A DNA stretch of 64,000 bases from Mesostigma viride (lineage: Eukaryota; Streptophyta; Mesostigmatophyceae; Mesostigmatales; Mesostigmataceae): contig RPFO01000175.1 of assembly GCA_009746045.1 (NCBI GenBank), forward strand, positions 1,669,898 to 1,733,897, given 5' to 3'. The notes below the pieces were generated by a model, which had not been told where the DNA came from, searched no databases, and was given only the letters and a program-made list of their open reading frames with translations. Every line of letters begins with the position of its first letter. The stretch's first letter is position 1. The position numbers and the translations under genes were made by a program. This document shows, piece by piece, positions 27,088-37,718 of this stretch.

Positions 27088-29564
27088 ATGAGTCAACTTA
27101 CTATAATATCCTAGCTGGAACGTTCAGGGTTTAAATACTTACCGTGTTCGCACCCAGGGACAGTCTAAAATATCTGCGCTCCAAGCACATCTAGCCAGCA
27201 TCACCCAACCCTATGTCGGCCCATCCCATGAAATCTGGGTAGGCCTACAAGAACATAAATTTCCTGGAATAGACGCAAAAGCGCTACAATCCTTTACCAG
27301 ACGCACCCCAGACATGGAACGCAGATGGGCATGGGCACGGGGGACTAGTGGAGGCACTGCATTGCTACAGTATCGACGTCCGCCACACCCTCATGTTCAA
27401 CTTCACCCATGGGCCCAACACACAGATACTGCTCCCAGCACATGGCAGGGTCGCTGGACCCGGCAATGCATCTCCTGGGGCGGTAAGACTGGCTATATTA
27501 TATCGGTATATGCCCCCAACGAACACTCTGACCGTATAAAATTTTTTGATGATTTGTTTGCTATGGTTGCCCCCCTCCTGCATGCATGGACCAATCTCAT
27601 GAGGTCATACTAATGGGTGACTTAAATGTTGACCTAGACCATGGCCTTGGGCTTGAGACGACCTCGTTAGCCAACCACCTCACACGCCTCTCACTACAGG
27701 ATGTTATCAAACCTCGTAGTGACCATCTGCATACTAGAGAGTCCACTCGTCAGGGCACCCGCATCACCAGCCGTCTAGACTACATATTTATGTCACCTTT
27801 CTGGGCCTCCCTCATTTGTCACGCAGAGGTCATACGCTCCACAGTTTTTTCTGATCACTACCCCTGCCTTCTCACCATGGTGTATCACTCCAGCCCCCCT
27901 AGAGGACCAGGCATCCCTCGCCTCAATAAAGAGCTGCTGGCTGACCCCGCCTTTCGCTCACTAGTCCGAGAACAATGGCGGGATAATTTGGAAAACCAAG
28001 CAAGTAGAATACCCAACCAAGCACTACTCTCTGGATGCAAGCATGCCTCTCGCACATCCTTGACTCCTCTAAGACATACGATCTAGAACAACGCCGCATA
28101 AAAGGCAAAGACTACAATTACTACAAACGAGTTATTACTATGTTGCAATCCGAACCCCGCCTAGCCCCGCACGAGCTAACACGACTGCAAATGTGCCAGA
28201 CTGAGATGGATAAGCTACGCCTTGAACGCCACGCAGAAGCCCTAGATGTGGAAAATGCATGGTGGCATGTCAAGGGTGAACGAATGAATAAGGAATTCTT
28301 TGCATTTATCCCACCCCCGCGCTCACAAACCACCATCACAGAAATTACAGACGAGACTGGCACCCATACACCCTGTACCACCCCCCAAGACATCCTACAA
28401 TCTGGACATGCTTTTTTCTCCACCCTGTTCCGGACAGAACCCGACCCCTCTGCAAATACAGCCACACAAAAAATCCTAGATGCAATTCCCCACCGCCTCT
28501 CTCCGTCACAACAAGCTCTACTAGACGCCAGCCCCACTATGGAAGAAACATCTCTAGCACTCCAACATCTCAAAACCGGTAGCGCACCTGGTGCAGATGG
28601 CCTTCCTGTAGAGTTTTTTAAAACGTTCTGGCCCCTCATAGGCAGGGATCTATACCAGTGCATTCTGGAAATCTGGAACACCGAAACTGTTGTCGGCCAG
28701 TGGCCGGAAACAATTCTCATCCTCTTACACAAAAAAGGGGATAAAACCAGTTGGAAAAATTATAGACCCATTCGCATGCTCACAGTCCCTTACAAACTAG
28801 CCAGCAAACTCTTGCAACGCCGCTTCTACAGTGTACTAGATAATCTGATCAGCCCAGAACAAGTTGGATTCAGGTCCAACCTACACATCAGCGACAGCAT
28901 CACCATGATCATGGACATTGTTGATGACGCCTGGCGTAACAATATTATCGGTCTTATTTTATTTTGGGATTTTGAAAAGGCATTCGACCGCATATGTTGG
29001 AAATACCTCGAGCCCGAGGCTATATACTACACGGGCTTGGATTTGGACCTAAACTTATCAAGGTCAGTCTAGGCATGATCAAATCCCTCACTTGGCACCT
29101 ACTAATTGGACATAAATCCCAAATAGGCCATAGCACACGCTCTCTCCCACAAGGCGGCTGTCTCTCTCCTCTTCTCTTTCTGCTCGCTCACGCTGGCCTT
29201 TTCTTTCTTCATCAACAGGATAGCCGTATTCAAGGCTACCCCCTCCCTCACCACACACGTGGTCTGTTTCAAACTGCTTACGCTGATGACACATTTGCAC
29301 CTCCCTGCGTGATGTTGATGCTGTGCTTGACAACATATCTACATACTGTACCGCCTCCCAACAACGCTGCAACGTGCAAAAGTCCACGGGCTTGCATATT
29401 GGCAGAACAACCAACCCGACTCTCCAACCTACTACCCTGGCGGTGACATGGGTCCCGCCGGGAGGAATATACCACCTTTTGATAACTGCCCTATATGTCG
29501 GACAGCCGAAGGGAGGTTATTGGAAGTCAAAACATTTTTATATGACGAATCACAACAACTGGGC
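27088..29564 (+). pseudogene. LINE ORF2, part 1: APE endonuclease and reverse transcriptase (broken)
   Basis: Likely start ATG at 27088 (MSQLTIIS, then a one-base slip into SWNVQGLNTYRV). Endonuclease motifs: GLQEHKF (about 27246), VILMGDLNVDL (27605), SRLDYIF (27769) and SDHYPCLL (27852), the Asp/His catalytic set of APE-like nucleases. RT motifs: GSAPGADGLPVEFFK (28587), LLHKKGDKTSWKNYRPI (28724), FWDFEKAFDR (28963), LPQGGCLSPLLF (29148) and the catalytic AYADDTF (29278). The frame changes at least four times (near 27111, 27360, 28060 and 29020), so it is non-functional. In life it would nick DNA and reverse-transcribe its RNA there. At 29564 the hAT insertion begins. Confidence 0.85.
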
Positions 29565-30199
29565 CAGTGTAAAATCATACGCAATATACGCTATCGTACG
29601 CGGCCCAGGTGTATAATGTATAATACGCTTCATACGGTGTATTATACGCTAATCGTACGCTAACCTCTTAAAAGTCTGTTTTTGCATGGTTTTGATGATC
29701 ATTCATCAATCTGACCAACCCAACATGTTCTCCAGCATCACAAGTTTGGCTTTATAGGCCACATTATCACATGGCCTTGCCAATGTCGTCACTACCTAGA
29801 ACAACAAGCGCTGTCCCTAATGAATAGTTACTCAATAAAAGCACGACAAAACGTCAAGTTTATATTCAACTAGGGGTACTGAATAAGACATTTTGCCAGA
29901 AATAAGACACATTGCGGCTACTCATCGTAGGCCGGCCATTACTAATGTTTCTGCATGAAGCAAGGATACAAAAGGCTTTATGGCTGGCATGCAGGCTAAC
30001 AAAGTTATTCATGCAACCTGCATGCCCTATTGCTGGCACTTCCGTGAAAACTGATCACATGCATGTGGTAAGGTGGCCACTGACTGGCTGCATTGACCTG
30101 CATGGCCTAATAAGGCACTAGTGCATCGTGCTTCACATCACGAAACAGCTGCAATAACCGTCACCGCATGTCGGGCAAGGGTCCTTTAGTCATCATAGG

Positions 30200-30897
30200 C
30201 AAGATGAGCCTTGATCTTGTTCAGGGCACGCAGGTTGTGGCAGACAAAGTCACCATGTTGTTTAGGTTCTCATCAGTCATCCTGTTGCGTCTGAGGGACT
30301 TGAGCCACCCAGCCGTGCTGTTCACCCGCTCCACGGCTGAATTGGATACTGGCTGGGCCAGCACCCTGACAGCCACGCGCTGCAACTCAGGAACATTCCC
30401 CCCCCATGCAGGTAAGCCACCACTGGTAGGGCTCCATCTTGAAAACCCCCGGTTGGTCCTCGACTTCATCGTCGCACAACTTGGCTTGCCTCTGCGGCAC
30501 CCTCGTCGTCAAAGTCGCCCTGCTTGCCAAGGTACATTTCCAGCTGGAGCATGGCGAGGTCTGCCACAGGCCCCGCGCCATGCACCTTCTTGCAGCATTC
30601 GCGAAAGCCCTTCATGACCTCTCCATTGGACTGTTGATTGTGCCCGTCCCAGAAGGATGGGTCGAGCGCGTACCCCGCACCGTGGATGATGGAGTACATG
30701 TAGTCCCACCGTACGCGGATCGCTGCAGCCAGCCTCGTCTTCAGGGCGGCGGGGAGCGCCAGACTCTTGCCAAGTACAATCTCCCTGAGCGTCCACATGC
30801 GGTGGTAGATCTTGCCCGTGCCCGGCTTGTCGCTGTCAAACAGCCCTCGCGCCGTCAAACAGCCCTCGCGCAGGGGCTGGTACAGCTCCACCATCAT
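30200..30897 (-). pseudogene. hAT transposase, C-terminal part with dimerisation domain
   Basis: Minus-strand exons after the DUF659 part. A first stretch (30897 to about 30470) reads LYQPLREGCLTARGLFDSDK ... WDYMYSIIHGAGYALDPSFW. A second (about 30470 to 30221) ends ELQRVAVRVLAQPVSNSAVE followed by RVNSTAGWLKSLRRNRMT, the signature of the hAT C-terminal dimerisation domain (usually ...QP.SSSA.ER..S). The two lie in different frames, with no obvious intron between them, so a frameshift is likely. Without correct joining the enzyme would lack the helix that completes the dimer. Family assignment is firm; function of this copy is doubtful. Confidence 0.8.
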
Positions 30898-31254
30898 CTT
30901 GACCCTGGGAAAAAGGTGGACTCCTTGATGATTCCAGCCACCTTGTCGAATGTGACAGCCCCCCGATCATTCTTCTTGGCTGCGGCAGCCAGCTGGTCAT
31001 GCTCGAATGTCACCATGAGATTCGCCTTCAGGTCGTGCACGCTCTCCGCTGAAATGAACCTGGCATGACAGGTGATATTACCATGCCCCATCCCAGTGAC
31101 CCCACACATGTTCTTGCCCAGGATATGTTATAACTATGCTAATATACAGCCAAAGCAATTAAATATAAACAATGGCAAGTGAAAAGAGACAAACAAAATG
31201 GCAAGATTACACATATTCCTCATTCCAACAACCTTACACACCACATAGATGATA

Positions 31255-32064
31255 CTACCTTGTACCAAACCGCGTGTCTGCGTGCTTCTTCAGGACTTTC
31301 GGCTTGTCGGGGGCTCCGGCCGTCCTCACACCCATCATGTAGCTGTTCACCTTCTCATGGCTGAGCACGTAGTTGACCACCGTGTCCACCTTGTCCAGCG
31401 TGTCCGCGATGATTAGCTCCTTGTACATGTCCTCCATCAGGAGGTCGATGCAGTGCGCAGCACACTTGGAGGTGATGATGTGGGGAAACTTTTCCTCCAC
31501 GTAGGCCTTCATCTTCTCCATCGAGTTCGTGGTGTCAGAAATCAGCTGCACCACGTTCTTAGGGCCCAGCTGGCGAATGTGCTCACACAGCAGGCCAGCC
31601 ATGTACTCAGAAGTCTTTGTCTCGCCAGTGGCGTTGTCGAGCCCCACGAAATGCACAAAATCAGGCAGGTGGAACACGTTCATGATGAGTGACTGTCCAG
31701 AGCAGTCCTTCCACCCATCCACACCAAATGTGCCTCCCGTCTTTTCTGCCAGCTCCAAGCGCTTGGCCACTTCCTCCTCCACCTTAGCGACCACGCGGGG
31801 TGCATCGCGGGTCCGCATTGTGTTCGCACGCGGCGGAATGTATCCCAGCTGGCTGCACATCCCCCCCCTGCTGATCTTCGTGAGAGCAGCCCGAAGTACT
31901 GGGTTTTCGATTGCGTTGAAGGGCAAGCCAGCGCAAATGAACGCCCTGCACAACTCCTCGTCCAGCTGCTCTTTGCTGAGCCCATAAGCTGCGGGCAAAT
32001 TACCGTCGGCGGTCTGGCCCTTTGATCCGGATGGCCCAGCAGTAGTGCGCCCAGAGCCGGCCAT
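31255..32064 (-). CDS. hAT transposase, DUF659 exon
   Basis: 269 codons from an ATG at 32064 to the TTCGGTACAAG|GTAGTATC splice donor at about 31255. The block FGVDGWKDCSGQSLIMNVF ... VVQLISDTTNSMEKMKAYVE ... ITSKCAAHCIDLLMEDMYKE is the typical DUF659 region of BED-hAT transposases, which carries catalytic Asp residues of the RNase H-like fold (DGW and SDTT contexts) and the CAAHxxDL motif. The N-terminal 30 residues are low complexity. Upstream coding sequence is in two other frames (32580-32205, 32245-32000), so an intron or frameshift joins them. The exon itself is intact and its 3' neighbour starts after an intron of a few hundred bases. Confidence 0.88.
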   Translation of the reverse strand: MAGSGRTTAGPSGSKGQTADGNLPAAYGLSKEQLDEELCRAFICAGLPFNAIENPVLRAALTKISRGGMCSQLGYIPPRANTMRTRDAPRVVAKVEEEVAKRLELAEKTGGTFGVDGWKDCSGQSLIMNVFHLPDFVHFVGLDNATGETKTSEYMAGLLCEHIRQLGPKNVVQLISDTTNSMEKMKAYVEEKFPHIITSKCAAHCIDLLMEDMYKELIIADTLDKVDTVVNYVLSHEKVNSYMMGVRTAGAPDKPKVLKKHADTRFGTR

Positions 32065-32580
32065 GCCGGAGGAGCTGGCATGATCGAGCGGACTGCCACT
32101 CGGAGGCGTCAGTTTCTACAAGGTCAGGAAGCCTGCCTTTGGCTGCCGCCCGCGCATCAGCCTGCTTCCCGGCGTCACTCCCCGCCTTTCTCTTCCTGGC
32201 CTTGTCATCCTTCTCCGCCTGCTCCCTCAACAGCTTGAGACGCAATGCCTTGGGCGGCTTCGAGCATCATTGGGCACACTTTCGCATCCTTGGCATACGT
32301 GCCGCCCATGATATGGCACCTTCCTCGGGTAGAAGAACCCTTGAACTGCGCCTTGCATTCTGAGCACGTCATTTGGTAGTTATTTGTCTGCTGTTCATCC
32401 TTGAAGACTCGCTCTTTCAGTGCTAACATATGTCCAAACATCCTCAGAATCAGCCTCTAACTCGTCGGCCCCATCATCATCATGGTCCATCTCCTCACTC
32501 TCCGTAGCCATGGCGCCTGTTGATATGCTACGATAGGTGACCACCGCGATCTTGCTGGCAGACGAATTATCTTGGCACAT
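32000..32580 (-). pseudogene. hAT transposase, N-terminal part with BED-like finger
   Basis: A likely start is the ATG at 32512 (MATESEEMDHDDDG), homologous to 52444 in the deleted copy (MADTNESMEHDDDV). The reading switches frame twice before the DUF659 exon. MTCSECKAQFKGSSTRGRCH (32375-32316) is a C-x2-C...C-x-H pattern of a degenerate BED finger. A basic coiled segment follows (KLLREQAEKDDKARKRKAG, about 32235-32180). The acidic first 40 residues are conserved in the other copies. Whether the frame switches reflect introns or decay cannot be told from this copy alone. Confidence 0.7.
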
Positions 32581-32922
32581 TTTGTCTTCTATCTAGAACG
32601 GTGCCTTCCTGTCCTGCCAATACACGCAGCCATATGCATTGATCTTGGCCAAGTGGCACCTTGCTGCTCACTTGTTTCTACTACTCGCTCGGCGCGCCGC
32701 AGCCTATAGTCTAGAAACTTCCGCTTCACCCGAGCTGTAAACTGATGCCGGAGCCAAAAATACGCAAAAAATACGCAAAAAAATACGCGATACGCAAGAA
32801 ATACCCTAAAAATACGCGGCGCGTACGAAAGTACCCCGTTTTCGTACGCGCTGCTCGCGTATCGCGTATAATACGCGCGATACGGCGTATAATACGGCGT
32901 ATGATTTTACACTGAACTGGGC

Positions 32923-34917
32923 AAACTTACTGGTGTACAACAGGTGGCCAACCGCTGGGCTGGCGTACACCGCCTCAGCCTCCGGGGCAAGGTCCTCGTG
33001 ACGAACCAGCTGCTATTCTCCAAGCTGCTGTACTTCGGTCAGGCCCACCCTCCGGATGAACACACCGTGTCGCTTATTCAACGACTGGGGCATTTATAAC
33101 TTTGTTTGGAAAAAATCGAGCGATCTCAACCGCCAGGTACACGGATGGATCAGAGAGGCAATGTCTTTTATGCCGTGGCCTCTTGGAGGACTAGGCTTAC
33201 ACAATATATGCAATGGCGTTTATGGTCTGTGTATGCCAAACAAGTTATTTCTGCCCACATTGGTGTCAACACACACCCTGGATGTCTTCTGGCACGTGGT
33301 AACCCTCTCACGTCTTACTCATCACTCCAATGGTATATCCTGGCACACTGGAGCCGCACTGCTTACTGCTCGCCTCCCCTCCCCCAAACTCACCAGAGGT
33401 CTTCCTTGGTACTGGGCTCGTATATGGCAAGGCTTTATGGCACTTAAACCCGACCGCCTACTATTCCCCACACTACGTGAGGAAGTTGCACGCCAACCCC
33501 TATTCTTTAATGATATATACCTCAACCCCCTTAATCGCCCCTTTGGATGCTTAAGTGGCCCTAACCCCTACGAAGGCTTCATAACATCCCCCCACCCTGT
33601 AACCACTATTCTCCACCCGGCCTGTATATTCTCCACGGTGACTGCTACCGCCTCTTAACATATAACGAATTGGCTGCCTGGGTCCCCAATATGCCTACTT
33701 ATGCTGCCTGGGCCGTGCTAGTACAAGCCATACCCCCCCGCTGACACACACTCATGACTTCTCCCCGTGCCCCCTATAAAGCTGGTGAATGGTGCTGCTT
33801 TTGTCCATACAGCACAACCGCAACATGCTCGGGGATTCAAGGTGATCGCAGAACTTCCCCCTGGAACCCTGCACGTTCAATTACTGGCGCCGCTGAGCGG
33901 CCATAACGGCTGTCTGGCTCAACTTACAACGGCAGTTGTGCTCCTCCCCACTCAGCTATGCCACCGGATTCGGGTTGTACCTTGGTCCCTTGAACAATCA
34001 TGTGTATACCAACCCAACCCCAACCTTCCCGACGCTGCTATTATTTGGCTACATGTGGGATCAACCCGCCTTGACATGTTGTCATTGGATCCAGTGGAAT
34101 TTGGCTGGGTGCTAAATCGGGGTGACAGCAGAATTGTAAAAGGCCTTTACGAGTACACGGCAGCCTGCCGTGTACTCGGAGTGGGGCTACACAATGCTCT
34201 TGCATAAAAACCATCAATTCCACCCCGGACGGACACGCTGGGGCGCTACTGAGTCACTGGCCTGGCCACACCTGGGTCCGCAACATCACCCTCGCCGCTG
34301 ACCACCCGCTGGTCGACCGCCGCGCGACCGACGTACAACACCTCTTGATGCACCGGTCGATATCCATCGGGGTCGGGGAGATCCTCCACCGGCGATTTCA
34401 ACATCCTGCCACATGTTTATGTACCAACCCCACTGAAACGGCGGAACACCGATTTTTATGGTGTAACCTCCAGGGAGTTTGGACCTGGTTGATTGGTTTA
34501 TGGGCAGCCTGGACGTCTAAGCCTATCATACCAGTGTCTACACGCTAAATTATCTTTGGCATCACTGGCACCCCTGGCCCTGAGCTCACCTTTGCACAAC
34601 AAGCGTGGATATGGCTCCGCATGTTATATACAATCTGGACGGTGCGAAGATGTGGTGTTCAATAGGCGCACAGTGTTCGACAAAGCTGGGATTCTCTCAC
34701 GCTTCATTTACCTATGGAACTCTGGCATGCGACGCTATTGGATGGTTGCAAATGAACAAAACAAAATCTGGGACCCTGGCGCGGACGGCAGGATAAGCCC
34801 AGCCCACTTGAGATCTTTCATGACCTCATGGGCAAAAACAGGATCTTTACCCACATGCCCAATGACAACCCATTAGAAGTCCAGTGGCTTCCGTGGTCTA
34901 GCAAGGCTCCGTTTTAG
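32923..34917 (+). pseudogene. LINE ORF2, part 2: RT C-terminus and zinc-binding tail (broken)
   Basis: Resumes right after the hAT target duplication with VANRWAGVHRLSLRGKVLV and NQLLFSKLLYFGQAHPPD, the segment that follows the RT thumb in L1/Tad-like elements. It goes on with FVWKKSSDLNRQVHGW, WPLGGLGLHN and, at about 34400-34480, FQHPATCLCTNPTETAEHRF plus LWC, a CCHC zinc-binding (zf-RVT) motif. It ends KIWDPGADGRISPAHLRSF ... WLPWSSKAPF with TAG at 34915-34917. At least four frame changes occur between 33050 and 34600. Confidence 0.82.
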
Positions 34918-35006
34918 CCACTGACATCTCGATACCCTAGGCTTAGCAGGGATTAACTACTGGTTATATTTGGAATAAACGTACACCTATTTACCTGGAA
35001 TTACTA

Positions 35007-35420
35007 GACCCCTTCTGAGAACACCGACTCCGACTAAAAAACACCGACTGAATTGCTGGCGCGGCGCGTTTTGAGGAAATTAGTCGGACTCCGACTAATA
35101 ATCTACCCCGGCTATTTTCGCGAAAACCGGAAAATAGCTAGTCGGGGTAGGTTACTGAAGTCGGTGTCCGACTAGCTTAGTCGGGGTGTGCCTCTGGCCA
35201 TGCTGGCATCCGTACCGGCTTGGAAGTGGGGCACCACCGGCGTTAGAGGCCACTTACGCGGCCTGAGCGGGCGGCGCTGCTGCTGTCCGTCTTGAGTCGG
35301 TGTTCTCCCAAGGGGGAATCCGTGCCCGTTTTCCGGCTCAAGTCCGACTATTTAGTCTGACTAAATTAGTCGGAGTTGGTTACAGTACTCTAGTCGGAGT
35401 CGGTGTTCTCAGAAGGGGTC
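35007..35420. mobile_element. MITE with 30-bp perfect TIRs and TA duplication
   Basis: 414 bp. TIRs at 35007-35036 and 35391-35420 begin GACCCCTTCTGAGAACACCG and are perfectly inverted over 30 bp. Flanking TA at 35005-35006 and 35421-35422 suggests Tc1/mariner-type target choice (a 3-bp ACT reading with one more TIR base is possible). Internal copies of the GTCGG/CCGAC motif recur in both orientations. No coding capacity. Confidence 0.85.
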
Positions 35421-35422
35421 TA

Positions 35423-36286
35423 CTGTACTGTACGAACTGACATTTCACTCCAGAGCGCGCGTAAACCTTCCCGTTAACCTTACGTGGCCATATGTAACCG
35501 TAACGGAGCTTACGGACGCTGGACTGACGGCGCCTGACTTGATTGATTATTTGGCGTTTTCACTTTTCAGTTTTCACGCCAAAAAGCAAACTGTTTGGCG
35601 CCTGGACCCCAAGAAACGACGAGCTGGCTAGCCATGGCGGCAGGCGCATACGCATGGCATTTACGTTTGCGATCCGATTGGCTGGCCAAACCCAGGAAAT
35701 TGGTTTCATGTGTCCGAAAGGTTATAGAGACCAATTTTTGGTACGTGGGAATGATATTTGATAGGAACTTGTGTCGGCAGCGGTCTTCAGTGCTGGTAAA
35801 AACTGCAATCAAGCCGGTCAATAGAAACGTCGACAGCAATACTTTTCGGGCGAGTTTTCGGGGATATATCGGTTTATTCGTAGTTTTTGAAATGATGTGA
35901 TAGTAGTCGTTAATGTGAAAGGGTGACAAGAAATCGCCGATTCTAGCCACCATGCTGCACAACTTTGGTGTGCCACTTTGCGGCCACCGCCTGGGCCAAG
36001 GTAACGCCAGCCATGCCAGGTAAAGCTGAAGCATTGTTTCCTTACCGATTCTTGACGATTGCATACACGTTCTAGTTTGTGTGGCACATTCTTTTTTCAT
36101 TTTTCGTGCTCTTGCTTGACAATGGCCTCGCCCCTGAGTCCCCATAAGAACACCCTTCTTAGATGGTTCCCCCGGTCAACTGACTTTCCATAGTGTGATG
36201 GTGCTCTTGTTTAGCGGCTGTATGGGTTTGAATACCTTCATATGTGTTTGTTATGCATCTCCCCTACACATATTGCATGGGTGTGA
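35423..36286. mobile_element. Degenerate relative of the TIR element, left part (split by E1)
   Basis: From about 35560 the DNA aligns with 3945-4660 of TIR element copy 1 at clearly lower identity (shared landmarks: CCAATTTTTGG, GTGTCGGCAGCG, GGCCACCGCCTGGGCCAAGG). It stops at the E1 target site TGTGA (36282-36286) and resumes at 54532-54715. The terminal CCCCTAAATGG is not recognisable. 35423-35560 shows nothing I can name. Confidence 0.7.
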
Positions 36287-36971
36287 AGTTAACGTTTTTA
36301 TAAACGCAATGTATAGGATATGGTTGCAATGCAGCAATGTGTGAATGTGGTTGGAACGGAGCTTTGTTAAAATTGGATAATGTTACAGCGCTCACACACT
36401 TGAGGCTTGTACACGAGTTTGCCAAGTCAAGGCAACACACGTGAGGCGGGCTCGCAAGAGATGCCCAATTGGCACTGGCCTATTCTTTATATACTTGTGC
36501 ACTGTGCTTGCTAGTCCTCAGCAGCCTAGGAGGCCTGCTCAGTAATAACACTCCCGGTACAGTATTCACTACCTGTACAGCGCCCAGTTCCTATACAGTA
36601 GGCCTGCCATACAGTACAGTGGCCACAGAGCACAGTCCACAGTGACTATTGCATCTGCACCTAGGACTAAGCCTGCGGTACCAACAGACCACAGGTTAAG
36701 GTTCCTATTTCCTGCGTACGACGTATTAATCCAATACCGTCGTAGGTTCAGCACCTAATTCCTGTCAGCCCAGGAATTACTGTCGACCCCATATGTCGTC
36801 GGCAAATATTCACGTCCGACTTAGAAGATCAGCCGGCTCGCGCTCGCGCGCGACCGGGAAGTCGGAACGCCATAACTTTCTTGATACTTGTCGGAATGAC
36901 CTCGTTCCGGTGCCGCTGGAATCGCAGAGATATGCCGAATCAGGATCACGCCAATGCGCTTGGCGTGAACT
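36287..36971 (-). repeat. 3' LTR of E1
   Basis: 685 bp. On the element's strand it starts AGTTCACGCC (AGTTAACGCC in the other copies) and ends CGTTAACT. A TATA-like box (TATATAAA on the minus strand) lies at 36486-36493. Confidence 0.93.
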
Positions 36972-37718
36972 CCAATCCTTTCTTTTCTTGAGCTGTAGCA
37001 GCTCACACAAGTCTACATACAAACACACACAATGGGTACTGGACATCCTCCCCGACTACAAGTCACAACCCTCTGGGCATGACAGTCAGCTTGGATTCCT
37101 TATTATATGTACATAGCACCCATACTGGTTCAGGAGCACAAACAAATTACAATGAGTCCCTATCCCTTCATGGGAGGCTCGTTGTGTTACCCATGTACAA
37201 GAGGTTGGCCAACTGTGGCTGCCCATAGGTGTTCAGCTAAGAACTTGAGAAGTATGTACAACCTTCAGGACCTTAGGCGAAACCCCACAGATCACCCACA
37301 ACAGCTCATCAGAAAACATTGCTGACCCCCAGACGGGAGTCGGCGCCGGTCTGCTGCCCCTTATCGAACCAGACACAACATCTACGCGAAGCACATGCAA
37401 AACACAAGCTCCTATACTCATTCCAACCGTGGAAAATCAGGGGACCTGTCGCCACCTCACCAGCATGGTGGATGGGTCAGCCAGTCCGTGAAACTCCGCC
37501 TTAAGACGGCACCAGGGAATCGAACCCCGCCCACAAACCACAGATCTGGGGAAACCTCAGACTGAGATGAAAACCCCAGATAGACATCTCTCCATCAGAG
37601 ACAATGTCAGACATTCCCACACCAGAGACATGTCTCACCCCTCAAGGTGTGCTCAGGATTATGTACAATCAAGCTCCCAGCCTGATATCCAGAGACTTAA
37701 GCACCCAGCTCTCAGCTT
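36972..37718 (-). other. 3' non-coding region of E1
   Basis: About 750 bp between pol stop and 3' LTR, matching 46057-46804 of E2. No conserved open frame. The purine-rich AAGAAAAGAAAGGATTGG next to the LTR (complement at 36972-36989) is the likely polypurine tract. Confidence 0.75.

Larger units (their letters stand above)
29565..32914 (-). mobile_element. hAT transposon, near full length, 8-bp target AACTGGGC
   Basis: 3350 bp between perfect 8-bp duplications AACTGGGC (29557-29564 and 32915-32922). The ends are inverted: CAGTGTAAAATCATACGC at the left and its complement at the right (18 bp), fitting the hAT CAGNG start. Both subterminal regions are dense in TACGC/TATAATACG motifs, likely transposase-binding arrays. 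It carries an intron-bearing transposase gene on the minus strand with BED finger, DUF659-type catalytic part and C-terminal dimerisation region. It is the reference copy for the deleted relatives at 1-20751 and 52030-53351. Confidence 0.93.
26839..34990 (+). mobile_element. Degenerate L1/Tad-like LINE, split by a 3.35-kb hAT
   Basis: APE-type endonuclease, RT and a C-terminal zinc-binding segment occur in that order on the plus strand, in pieces 26839-29564 and 32923-34990. The 29565-32914 hAT splits the RT C-terminal part, and the 25442-26830 hAT lies upstream. The 5' limit is unknown. The 3' UTR after the TAG at 34917 is about 80 bp with AATAAA-like ATAAACG and no long A tail. Multiple frameshifts and stops show it is old. 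Confidence 0.75.
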
